Below, in pieces: positions 23,240 to 35,510 of a stretch of DNA of 64,000 nucleotides. This DNA is from Spinacia oleracea (taxonomy: Eukaryota > Streptophyta > Magnoliopsida > Caryophyllales > Amaranthaceae). How positions within the stretch are numbered: the stretch's first letter is position 1; the number at the start of each line of letters is the position of its first letter. The DNA is taken from assembly GCF_020520425.1 (NCBI RefSeq), contig NC_079490.1, positions 40,060,723 through 40,124,722 on the forward strand, in the 5' to 3' direction. Below the pieces are notes generated by a model, which saw only the letters and a list, made by a program, of their open reading frames with translations, searched no databases and had not been told where the DNA came from. The translations under genes were made by a program, and so were the position numbers.

Positions 23240-23684
23240 GAGCCGTGATATACCGCTGGGGAATATCGGATTTTTCGTCCATACCCAGGGGTAAAATAAT
23301 ATTTTCGCTTAATGCGTTGCAAAGTCAAATAAAGTACTAAGTATCGACAATAATGTCAGTAATTAATACAACAATGACAGTATTTTAATACAACAATGAC
23401 AATATTTATACAAACGATGACAATATACATGCAACACTTACCCATTCATTTAAGTGTCCATTTACTTTTCTATTTCATTTCCTTTCCTTCTTTTTGGGTG
23501 ATTATGAAAGACTTTAATACAACATTGACAATATATATATAACAACGACAATCCTCGTATGACCGCATATAGCAAGTTAACAACACTTTTATCCATTCAT
23601 TTAAGGGGTTGATCACGCCTTAAATGTTGTTGTTGTTGTATGGGGACAAAGATCTACTGTCTCCCAACGGGTGTATCACGCTTC
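23240..23684. mobile_element. Mutator-like MITE, copy 1
   Basis: Flanked by the 9-bp direct repeat TAAGATGAG (23231-23239 and 23685-23693). Ends are inverted: GAGCCGTGATATACC against GAAGCGTGATACACC. The interior carries repeated AATACAACAATGACAGTATT-like units. It shares interior sequence with the element at 24902-25465. A 9-bp duplication and long imperfect inverted ends fit a non-autonomous Mutator-like element. Confidence 0.75.
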
Positions 23685-23693
23685 TAAGATGAG

Positions 23694-24891
23694 TAACATA
23701 GTAAATTTTCATGTCAAAAAATAAAATTCAATGTGAATAATATTATAAAACCGATAAAAACAGACAATGTATATAACATTTTGAAACAAAGATAATACTC
23801 CATACGTTATAACTTTCCGATCCTCCTTTTAAATCTCTTAGTACGCAGGGATAGGTAAATTTATACCTTGTTAGTAACTCGTTTGAACATTGGTTAATAA
23901 TCTTCTACGGAGTACTTGGTGTGTTGATGATAGAAGCTAAACTAGATTAGTATATATAAGTTCCAGTTGATGAGCTTATATATGTTGTCTTGGATTGAAT
24001 TGTAGAGATCATGTGGTTAGGTGCTCATTATTTCGGGATCCCATCACTAATTCACTTTGGATCTAATACGCATGAAAATAGTGTTTTAGATCATTTTGAG
24101 GTGACTTTACACCCGACTTACAATTTTTATTAAACACCCGATTCATTTAAAATGTGTGATGTGTATTTATTAACCAAACTTTCATTGATACCATCGACCT
24201 ATATAGAATTAGGTAACTTTAGTAAGAAGAACTATATTTTCTTCCTTACACGCTATGATTGAAGAGAGAATTTGTTGCAACAGAGTACCGATAAATTCAC
24301 GAGTCGACCAAAAAGTAAACTTGCTAGTTGCTACTCATTTTCAATACCACACTATAAGTTTCTACTTAAATACCCATAATGTCTCATAAATGCGACTCGC
24401 ATTGCTAAAACAACAAATTACATAGCAAACCATACTTTAAATAGATAGATTATAATAATTGTAGCACTAAAAAAATAAAAATGACCTTTCCCATCATCAT
24501 TAACATAATCTTCCTATAGATTTAAAGAATCTAGTGAAGGGAGAATATAGAATTAGAAATAATAAATGATGGAAAGAAAATAATTATAGTACACAAGTTA
24601 CTACTAAAAGAAGTGGGGAAAATTCTAAAATACAAAGGAAGGTTGGGTATAGCTTTCAAATTGACAACGACAACAGTAAAAGAGATATTGCTAAAAGGAA
24701 AATACAAACAATAAAGCAAATAGTGCAATATGGACTATGGAATGAGATCGGTAGGAAATGTTTAGACTAATGAAGACCATCTCTCTCTTATATTCATTCA
24801 ATCCCATTAATATTTTACTTTTTTAATTCATACAAAGTGGCAGATGAAGTGCTGTATTAGATCGAAACCTCACACAATCATACAGAATACA
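23694..24891. other. intergenic DNA, nothing recognised
   Basis: AT-rich with short chance ORFs only. No element ends, RNA gene or conserved protein segment was recognised. Confidence 0.5.
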
Positions 24892-24901
24892 TAGTATGGA
24901 G

Positions 24902-25465
24902 GAGGTTGGCTACATCGCAGTTCACCAACGGCTTTTTCGCCCATATATAGGGGCAAAATCGTCTTTTTACTTAATTAGTTGAAAAGTCAAACAAAGTACT
25001 AAGTATCGGAAATAAATGACAGTATTCAATACAACAATGACAGTATTCAATACAACAATGACAACAGTTATACAAACAATGACAGAGTATATGTAACACG
25101 TTTATCCAGTCATTTAAGTGGTCCCTTTACTATTTATGTTTCATTTCGTTTTCTTCTTTTTGGATGATTATGACAAAGAGTATCTGTAACACGTTTATCC
25201 AGTCATTTAAGTGATCCCTTTACTATTTTTGTTTCATTTCCTTTTTTTATTTTTGGATGATTATGACAAATTTTAATACAACAATGACAGTATATACACA
25301 GTAATGACAGTATTTATCTAACATTTGACAGTATATAGCAAGTTCGCAACATTTTAACCATTTATTTAAGGGGTGGGCCATCATTGCAATTTATTTTCTT
25401 TTCACTTTTTTGTTTTTGGGTATGGGGCAGATACATCGCTGGTGAACTGCGATGTATCCTCCCTC
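24902..25465. mobile_element. Mutator-like MITE, copy 2
   Basis: Flanked by the direct repeat TAGTATGGAG (24892-24901 and 25466-25475). Inverted ends share TACATCGCAGTTCACCA. Interior units around AATACAACAATGACAGTAT are in tandem and parts of the middle are duplicated (about 25075-25145 against 25158-25230). It is the same family as 23240-23684, with no coding capacity. Confidence 0.78.
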
Positions 25466-25668
25466 TAGTATGGAGTACTTCCTCCATTTCTATATAGTAA
25501 TAACACTTTTTTAAAATTGAAATGTCACAACAGTTGCAACACACCTAAAATGTAAATATTTGTTTACCCAAAGTTACAATTTTACAACTGAGATGAAGTA
25601 TGTAATGTGAATAAAGTGGTTGTGACTCCACTCAAATACCACTTTCTTAAATACCGTATAAAGAAGTA

Positions 25669-25971
25669 CTCCCTCCGTCCCGGAATACTTGAAACCGTTT
25701 GATTGGCACGGGGTTTAATTTATTATAATTGATTTCTTATTTAATTGAAAGGTAGTTAGTAGTGGAGTATTTTTTTAATATAGATAGTGGATATGGTGGG
25801 GGGTCATGAATTTTCTAATGTTTATTTGGAGTAGTAGGGTTGTTGGTGGGCCCTTAGGTAAGGTGAGAAAATAATAAAGTATTATGTAAAGTTTCCATTT
25901 TTAGAAGCGTTTCAAGTAATCCGGGACGGCCCGATAAGGAAAGCGTTTCAAATATTCCGAGACGGAGGGAG
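25669..25971. mobile_element. Stowaway MITE
   Basis: Starts CTCCCTCCGTCCCGGAATA, ends in the inverted form ATTCCGAGACGGAGGGAG, and is bounded by TA dinucleotides. It is 303 bp long, and the terminal consensus CTCCCTCCGT is diagnostic of the family. Confidence 0.85.
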
Positions 25972-26102
25972 TATGTTACTAACAATAAAGAATCGAAGAA
26001 AGTACGTGTTAATACGAGGTTAATCATGTTACTTAACTAACTAAAGAAAAATAAACAAACAGTAAAATAAACGAACACAACGATGAGATACAAAGTTTAG
26101 AG

Positions 26103-26431
26103 CAACAATAAGGGGGAGCTCTTAGGTGACTCTTAAGGAGAGAGAAAAAATAAGAGCTAGCTCTTAAGTGTGTAATGGGAGTCTCTTGTTTGGAGATTGT
26201 AAGAGAAATTTCTGAAATAAGAGCTAGCTCTTACATATAAGAGCTAGTGCCATGTCATTATTTTTGTATAAAAATATAATAAAAAAAGAGGGTAATAGAG
26301 TATAAGAGTTAGTATTAAGAGTTAGTCCATTTCCATAAAATTTAGGAGGGGACTCTTATTTGGAGATGAAGCTTATGTGGCATAGGAGAGAGATTAAGAG
26401 ACACCAAAATAAGAGTCCTCCCTTATTGTTG
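26103..26431. mobile_element. short TIR element (MITE) with AAGAGCTAGCTCTT motifs
   Basis: Inverted ends CAACAATAAGGGGGAG and its mirror CTCCCTTATTGTTG enclose 329 bp with several copies of the palindrome AAGAGCTAGCTCTT. No coding capacity. Target duplication is unclear, so the superfamily is not assigned. It ends about 1 kb upstream of the ARF start codon. Confidence 0.6.
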
Positions 26432-26768
26432 GTTATAGTTTTTACCACGAGACGTAGAGACCGCTCAGACCGGGTCTCTATTCTCTTTAGTGTGAATCAG
26501 TAACACAATCTATCTTTATTGAATAATTTGATAATGGTATTTTGATGGGCAAAAATCCGTACCCTCTTTCTGACAACGACCACTGAAGGATGGGGGCACA
26601 TGCTTGCTGTCATATCAGTGCGGAAGCATCAGCAACCCAATACACGGTCACGATTTACTGCGTACGGCTCTTCCTACGGCTCTGATTTCCCCTTTTTCCA
26701 TAAACATGCACTCTCTCTCTCCTCCCTCTTTCAAATCAAATTTGTGAATTTCATTTTTTATTTTATTT

Positions 26769-26775
26769 TATATAA
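26769..26775 (+). promoter_or_regulatory. candidate TATA box for the ARF gene
   Basis: TATATAA, followed 45-110 bases downstream by a pyrimidine-rich patch typical of plant leaders. The start site itself cannot be read from sequence, and other TA-rich stretches exist nearby. Confidence 0.3.
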
Positions 26776-27023
26776 TTATATTTAATTAATTTTTTTACTA
26801 CCAAAAATATCCCCACCCTTCTCTCTTCTTCTTCTTTCTTCATCCTTTCTTCCATATTTTTTCTCTCTCCTCTGCTCATACTACTGCACTGCTCAGGTCG
26901 ATTTTGGTCGGGTGCTTACTCCATTAAACCTTCTTCTTGCTTCCTTAATAAATAAATAAAAACCCAAAAAAATTAAGAAAAAACCCAGAAACAAAAAAAA
27001 CAAAAGTGGGAGTTTTTTTTTCT

Positions 27024-27086
27024 ATGTTTGATGGGGTTTCAGTTTCATCATGTTTTGAAACTCGTGCTTTCATTTTATTGAGCTAG
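27024..27086 (+). CDS. upstream ORF in ARF leader (20 aa)
   Basis: A short ATG-to-stop frame (MFDGVSVSSCFETRAFILLS) lies about 390 bases before the main start. If retained in the mature leader it would lower initiation at the ARF start codon. A leader intron could remove it; no strong intron signal decides this. Confidence 0.35.
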   Translation: MFDGVSVSSCFETRAFILLS

Positions 27087-27311
27087 CTAAAAAGAAAACT
27101 GCTATTTTTGGTTAAAAAAAGAGAGAGTAGAAGCTGGGTTTACTACTTTGATGAAGTGGGTTATCTAGTAAAGTGATGGTTTAAGGAGTGATTTTGAGGT
27201 GGGTTTTGATTAATTTGATGTGGGTTTGTTTTAGTTTACTGAAATGTGGGGGTTTTGACCCTATTTTAGGAGATTTATGTAGTTCTAGGGTAGTAAATTT
27301 GAAGTATACTA

Positions 27312-27443
27312 ATGAAGGAATGGAATGTGGTTGCAATTAGAAGGAAAAGGGTTTTTATGGGAAGTAAGGGTTTTCAATTATTGGGTATGTTGAAGTGGGA
27401 GATTATTAAGTTATTGCATATTAGTAAGGATTGTTTGAGTTAG
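27312..27443 (+). CDS. upstream ORF in ARF leader (43 aa)
   Basis: The frame begins MKEWNVVAIRRKR and ends KLLHISKDCLS, with its stop 30 bases before the ARF start codon. This is the longest upstream frame in the leader, and several minimal ones lie between it and 27024. Short distance from its stop to the main ATG would disfavour reinitiation. Function is inference: upstream ORFs are known translational controls in other ARF genes (ETTIN, MONOPTEROS). Confidence 0.4.
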   Translation: MKEWNVVAIRRKRVFMGSKGFQLLGMLKWEIIKLLHISKDCLS

Positions 27444-27473
27444 CCTTTTACCCAGATTAGTTTTAAGTGGGAT

Positions 27474-30400
27474 ATGAAGCTTTCAACTTCAGGTTTGGGT
27501 CAGCAAGGTAATGAAGGTATTTTTCACTACCTAATCTAATCTTTTGCTTTTTTAGTTTATTATGAATTTTATATATGTTTTTATTTAATTTAGTTAGATT
27601 ATACTGTTTTTAAGATGTATATATACTTGTTTAGAGATCTTTAGGGTATATAGAAAGTAGTATAATTGCTTTATTTGTGTATTGATCATATGTTTGAATG
27701 GGATTATGATAGGGGGTGAGAAGAAGTGTTTGAATTCTGAACTATGGCATGCTTGTGCTGGCCCTCTTGTGTGCCTACCGACTGCCGGCAGCCGTGTCGT
27801 CTACTTCCCTCAGGGTCATAGTGAGCAGGTTTAACTGTAACCATGATATTCATTTGTTTGGGAATTTATGTTTAAGGTCATCAATTTGCAGCTTGTAACT
27901 TTGATTATTGGAATTTAGGTTGCTGCCACTACCAATAGAGATGTTGATGGGCAGATACCGAATTACCCCAGCTTGCCAGCACAGTTGATCTGCCAACTTC
28001 ACAATGTCACGATGCATGTTTGTCTTTTGCTCCTGTACTTGAATATTGTGTTAAAAGTTTTGTTCTATGCTTTAGTAATGGCAAAGAAAAACATATTGCG
28101 GCAGAGCGGGAAGCTCTCAGTAGGAAATCAAGAGCTAGACTGAGGTTTGTTTGTTTGGGATTTCAGGCTGACGTTGAGACAGACGAAGTCTATGCCCAAA
28201 TGACTTTGCAGCCGCTGAGTCCGGTAATTTCTTTTATTATACTTGATATGATTAAGTTGCATGATCAGTTACATAGCAAAACCATTAACATGTTTGATTC
28301 ATGTGTGCAGCAAGAACAAAAGGACATTTATCTACCTGCAGATTTTGGGATCCCTAGCAGGCAGCCCACCAATTACTTCTGCAAAACATTGACAGCCAGT
28401 GACACAAGTACTCATGGAGGGTTTTCTGTACCTCGTCGTGCAGCTGAGAAAGTTTTTCCTCCACTGGTAGCGTCTGTGCTTCCTGTTATGTTCTACTTAA
28501 ATCTTCTCTCTTTTTTTTAATCCTTATAATATTTGCTTTTAAAAAAATCCTATAGGACTATTCTCAGCAGCCACCTGCTCAAGAGCTGGTTGCTAGGGAT
28601 CTGCATGATGTCGAGTGGAAGTTTAGACATATTTTTCGAGGTATATGCTTCCTTCTTATATTGAATTAACTTTACATTAGTGAGTTTGATATTATAAATA
28701 ACATTATTATCACTCAAGTTATACTGTAATGTATTGTACTTTCGAAGCCACCTGTGTCACTGTGCCAGCATCTGTAGAAAACATTTAGCGCTTTTCTACT
28801 CATCACTTCCTAAAGAAAACAAATTGGATAAAACCAACTCATTACTTTCCTCCTTTACTCTTTGTGGATACTGTCGCTATCACTGGCCTAATTAGCTATT
28901 ACTGCTATCCTTATAATTTTTCTTGATGGTGATCAATAAGGGGAGGAGTAATGGAGGAAGTTTCCAGGCATGTGTGAATGTGTGATTCTATTTTCCCCTA
29001 TACTTCATCATCAATTATACTGCTGGAAGCATATAAACCATTCATCAGTTTCAGCACACCTGTCTGTGAAGGAAAGAGTATTTTGATGCAGTTTTATTTT
29101 GCTGTCCGAAGTATAATAATTCTTACCTTGTCCCAGACATTGTGCCCAGTATGTAACTGGTGAGAAGGAAGAGGTGTGTATGGGAACAAGGTTAGACTGT
29201 TATTAGGATTGAGTACTAGAAATTGTATTATGAAGCTTAAGATCTACATTGGTGAAAGGTTTTCCTTGGGATGCAACTATATGTTGACCACCATGAAGCA
29301 CCTAGATAGTGGGTCCAGTTACATACTTACATGATAGAATATGTACCTGCTATATTTGGTACAAAGTCTTGCTATTTGCGGAGTAAGATGCTAGTTTCCT
29401 ACATTCCTTTACAGTTTAAGGTACTCTGATATAGACAACTAGTGATTATGCACACGATGCACGCGTGACATTTTATATGAATTTTGTAATTTTATGAAAC
29501 AAAGAACGTACAAAGTATGTAGTTGCTTAGATAAATGGAAAAATTCTATATTTTTTATTTGTAATGATCATTTTCTAAAAAGTAGATGAATTTATTTTTC
29601 TTTCCATAGGTTATAATAGGTATTTCATAGGGGACACCAAAAAATCAACGACCTTAGGCGTTCCCTTATAGAATAAAGATTCATAATCATAATGCAAGTG
29701 CGTCATTTGTAGGCTATTACCACTTTGCAGCGTCTCATACATTTTACCAACGATTTATGTGCTTATTAGCCATGTCTGAAGGGCTTCCTGCTGCATTTAT
29801 TTGATTGTGATGAATGCCTTCATAAAAATACACAATTCGCCTTTTGCTTGTTGCTTCACGAAATCATGATAACTGAAGAATTTTTTGAAACTTGGTTAAG
29901 TTTTAATCTCTCTCAAGGACTGACTATCAGTCTTGTCAGTGAATACAAGGAAAAGCATGGAGTTTCAAAGTTGTAATTCAAGGGGTAGTAAATACAGAAG
30001 CAAAATTAAGATAGTTCTAAGTCTTCTAACCATATATGATTTTGGGTGGAGTCATGTTAACATGTATGTGTTGAAGTGTTTGGCTGCTGAATATATTGGA
30101 ATCAGTAGAGTTCCCCATTTTATGGAGAACGTGTAGTGTTATTTAGGTCCCGCCTTAAAAATCCCGTGAACACGTTAAGAGGTGAGCCTATATTGTAATT
30201 TTCGTTGGAACAAAAACTCCAATGCTGACATAGGATGTCTGAAGACGGTGGCCATCTGTTGAATAAGTCTTTTGATGCTAACCATAAGCTTTTTAAAAAG
30301 TTGAATCCAAATCTGAAGGATAACTGACCAGTTAGACCGACGTAGTACTATGCTCTTATAGATCCACTTAATGACATTTGTTCAGGTCTGTGATTTGTGA

Positions 30401-33400
30401 ACAGAAATGAGCATTGGAGTAAAATAGCGAATGGGTTGGCTTTTGAACTATATAATAAAAAAAACAAAAAAAAACTATGTAAAGGAAGGGAAATTTATAG
30501 GCCTCACCAACCTTTGTTTAGCTCCCTTTTGTAGATTGCATGGACTTATCTATACTCTATACTTTTCTTGGTATAGGAGACAATCTGGTAAATGGAGAGT
30601 GGTTAAGAGGGTGATGTCAAAATCATTGATGCTTGATTTGACTTTTTGACTTTGGTAGCTGTGACCTAGTGGAATGAACTATTGACTGATTATTTGTAGA
30701 ATGCTAGTTTTGGTTGTAAAATAGTTTCAACTGATGAAGTGATGATTATCGTGCTGGTTATTGTTACTCGTGTTACCAGGGAATCTTGAGGGTAGAGTGT
30801 TCCTGGATGGGAGAAAGATATAGTGACCAAATTGGTTTTGGAGGATCAGAGGGTTCATCAAATGATGTTGCTTCAGGGCTCAGCTACATTTTGATATGTT
30901 GAAATTTGAGTTATTCTTAATATGTCTTGCATTTTAGTTGAAAGTCGAAGAATCATAGTGGAGCCTTTATCCTCCAAAGAGTGGATGATGATTTTTTACC
31001 ACATAACTCTTTTTACTGTTTTCTGCGTGGGATAATTAATCATAAGCTAAATCTATGGAGAACTTATCATTTCTTTTATATAAAAATCTGACATTCATCC
31101 TAATGTCGAAGACTGCTATTTGGAAAATGCAATGTTATATTATTGCTTGCCCTTTTCAGTCATCATTGGGCATATGCACTTTGACTTTTGTTGCTGAATC
31201 ATTTCATAGCTTAGTGATCCGAAGGAATAGAAAACAATGATCACCTTGTGGTACGTTACTAGGTAGGTAGTTCTTACCTTCAAGAAAAGGAAGTTAGTTC
31301 TTGCATGAGTTTGGTAAAGCTTAACATGCAGTATATACAAGAGACCATGTAAACTCAAGCTCTAACACTGGATTACATATATTATCATTAATATACCGAT
31401 GATAAGGTTTGCTAAGGAATTCAGAGTTCAGCACAGTAGGATTTGTTAAATATTTACAACACTGAAGAACTTACTGATCTTGGTATTTTCAACAAAGAAT
31501 TCTCAAAGTTTTATCTCCACGGAGATTAAGTATCCCCTGAAAAAGGATGAATACTTTTAATAATCTTATGCGTGAAAAAGAAAAAAAAAACTTTGGATAC
31601 TACAAAGACTTGTTTCCTCAATCGAAAACCAATGTTTTTCAACTTGGTATGTAGAAGACGTGGTTATTGATAATGAGGCTTTTGTAATTTCGCACGCCTT
31701 ATCTTAATAAATCAGGTTCTATCTTATGTTATAAGTTTGGTTTTGGGAGCTCTCCTAATACTTCTGTGGGTACATGGATACATCTTTTTCTTTTATATAA
31801 AATTACTCCCTCCGTCCCGGAATACTTGACCTGTTTTCCTTATCGGGCCGTCCCTTAATACTTGACCTGTTTCTAAAAATGGAAATATTCTAACAATATT
31901 ATATTATTTCTCACTCCACCCCTATTAACCCACCTACCCCCTACTCCATACAAAAAATAATTAAAAATGCAACCCCTACTCTCCCCCAACCCCACCCCTT
32001 CACACATTTCCCACTAACTACATTAAAATAATACCCCACTATCAATTACTACCTATTAAATTAAATAAGTCAATTCAAGTCCCTTAAACTCTGTGCCGGT
32101 CAAACCGGGTCGAGTATTCCGGGACAGAGGGAGTACGTAAAAAGGAGAAATTTCGTCGCTTCATTATTGTCTTGTAAAAAGTTTCTCATTTTTGTATCCC
32201 TGCTTTATGTTTTTTTACCATGTCTAAGTCAATGAACTTCGTGCCTTTGTCCTGTATACGAACTTTCTCTTAGTTCTCTTCGTGTAGGATTGTGTTTCAT
32301 GAGTTTTTTATGGAACATGCGCAGAAATTTTGTGGTTATGTCATCCCACACGCAAGGTTATGCTAGTTCCCTTTTCTTGGTCTACTTTAAACTTTGCTCC
32401 TTTTAGTTTACTAGTGTAGGCAATTTTTTGATCAACCATCACTATCCACCAACTAATATGAACCCTTTAATGCCGGAGTTTTGGAAGACTGAAAATCATA
32501 TCCTCTACCTAGTTCGAGGTAATAGTGGAGAGACAGTTTCTTGAATTTTGTCAGGGATTGGAGGACAGAAAAGCACATCTAGTTAGAATAATGTTAGATA
32601 CCTTTGGATTATAATATGGTATCCGCTTCATGCAGGCTTGTCATAGTTATAGTAGCTGATGCTTAACTGATTTATCAACCTTTCTACCCCTACTTCCCCT
32701 AAAATTGTGTGCAAGCATGTATATACTTGATTTTCCAGTGTTTTGAACTTTTGATACATCTAATTTGTATGACCTTCTACTACGAGAAGTTAATATAGTG
32801 TATTTATACTATCTTTATTTAACAATTTAATGTTTTCTTATGCAGGACAGCCCAAAAGGCACCTATTGACTACAGGGTGGAGTGTCTTTGTCAGTGCTAA
32901 AAGGCTTGTTGCCGGAGATTCTGTTCTGTTTATATGGTAATATATTTTCTTGTTTTCTTGGAGTATCCAAGGTCTATTTAGTGCCTCAGTTTTATTTATG
33001 GAATCCCATCATAAACGCACATCTGAACTTAGGAATGAGAAGAACCAACTGCTTCTGGGAATTCGCCGGGCCACTCGACCTCAAACTGTGATGCCTTCAT
33101 CTGTTTTATCAAGTGACAGTATGCATATAGGACTTCTAGCAGCTGCAGCTCATGCTGCTAATACTAATAGTTGTTTTACCGTCTTCTTTAACCCAAGGTC
33201 AGTACCATATCATTACTGATTTGTTTTCCTTACTCTTGGTTTTCCCTGGTTGTTTTTTTGAATTTCTTTAACCTTTTGTGCGGGTTAGGCTTTCTTTTTC
33301 CCTTCATTCTCATCATATTTATAATTGTTTTCAGGGCAAGCCCATCTGAGTTTATCATACCTTTGTCGAAATATGTTAAAGCTGTGTATCACACACGTGT

Positions 33401-35430
33401 TTCTGTTGGGATGCGATTTCGTATGCTGTTTGAGACCGAAGAATCAAGTGTTCGGAGGTGAGATATGCATATATGTTACACCTATATTGTGGTTGTTTCC
33501 CACAGTTACAGATGTATTAATGATTAGTCTACAGCAAGAAAGCATATTTAAATTTTGATAAAGCATTTCTTTTTTATTGAATGCTTTTTTGATACCATGG
33601 AGTATGTCTGACATGCCCTCATTCTGAAGCCTGGGCCTTGCTTACTATAAGTCGGTATTTCCTTGAGATGAAAATTCTCCTACACCACATTGTTTCTTCC
33701 TACGAGTGTATGCAAGCAATGTTGTATACTTGTATCCCTTTTGTTCCATCTGAAGTTCTTTGTTCTATTGTTGTACACTTACTATGAATTGCCAACATGG
33801 CATGATGTCATCGTGGAAAAGCATTTCCAACTGCAATTCTATAGGATTACTGAATCTGTATGCTGCAATCCAATTCACAAGATCAAATCACTAGATTTCT
33901 TGCAATTTGATTCCAATATTGTTTGTTTATGTTGCTCATTATTGTGTTTTTTGCATTGTAGATGTCTAATTGCTTCACCCTCATACTTTGCAGGTACATG
34001 GGTACAATCACTGGAATTAGCGACTTGGATTCTGTTCGTTGGCCAAATTCTCATTGGAGATCCGTGAAGGTATCATCTATACTTTTTAGTTGGTTAATAT
34101 TCTGCATCTTAATCTGCTTGAAGACTAACTTCCCATCCATTTATGTTCGTTTCAAATATTTTCTACATGAGGAGAAAGACGATTTTCCATTTCTTAGATT
34201 TGCTTCTCTTATACTTCCTTCGTTTTTTTTGTTGCACCATTTCCAATTTTACATTATTTACACACTCTCTTTTATCAATCGTTTGTGATTTATACACAAT
34301 GAATTATATAGTCATGTGAGATCTTGTTAGATTCGTCTCGATATTTTATTTTCAAAATATCAACTTTTTATAATTTTAACTAATGTATGATTATCCCTCA
34401 AAAAAAAAAAAAAAACTAATGTATGATTAGAGATATTAATGGCTAAAGATTTGCATTAGCAAGTGTGAAACATCAAATGGTACAACAACAACAACGACGA
34501 CAAAGGCTTTAGTCCCAAAATGTTTTGGGGTCGGCTAACATGATTCGTCGTAGGAGATCGTCATCTAGGATGCTCGGACTCGGGTGCGGGTGTCCGGACC
34601 TGAACTTTTTTATAATCAAGGACTCGGGGACACGTTTTAGAAGTGTCCAACATTCAGATAAGGACTCGGGGACACGACAACCATTAAAAAAATATTAATT
34701 TTATTTATTTAAATATTTATAATTACTGTATTAATATTTAATATTTTTTGTGATTTTAAAAAATAATAAAAATTGAATATTTTGAAAGTTGAAATCAGTA
34801 CATTAAACATGGTTTCTTTTCCCATAAATAAGAAAGTGGGGTTTCTCAGAAGGAATATCAAAAGTTAATAAAAAATTAAAAATTAAAAAATAAATAAAAA
34901 GAACAGCTGGCAAGCCCATTATCCCATGTTATTATTATTTTAATTCACTTTTAAAGAGGAGACTGTAGCTAACAGTTGTCCACACCTGTCCCAACTCCCA
35001 ACTCCCAAGACTGCTTTCTTATTTTTTTTTAAAAAATTTAAAAACCTAAACCTATCGACTTCCATGGAGGTCGACTTCCATGGAGTCTGTCTGCCATATT
35101 CAAGAGCATCAACCCAGCCGACGAATATCCTATTGAGCTCGCGTTTCTCAGGCGACCAAAAGCCCTAAGGTCTCGGTCTCCACATCCATAATTTCAGGGC
35201 TCTATTTTCAGATCTAGGTTTTCAAAACCCTAAGACGAGTCCATTTTCTCCATAGCGAGTCGGGTCCGGATTCCGTGTCCGTACCCGCGTCGTGTCGTGT
35301 AGACACCGGTACGGCGGGGTTGTCCGGCGAGTCCGAGCATCCTAGATCGTCATTGTCACCAATCAAACCAGAAAGGAGCGGGAAGTTAAAAAAATAAAAA
35401 AACAAGGAATTAATGAAAGTAAGATAAGAG

Positions 35431-35510
<80 letters not shown>

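Noticed and set aside
28020..28520. 166-aa frame as a separate gene
   Set aside because: It is ARF exons 4 and 5 read through introns 3 and 4; the spliced model is in frame and matches the family.
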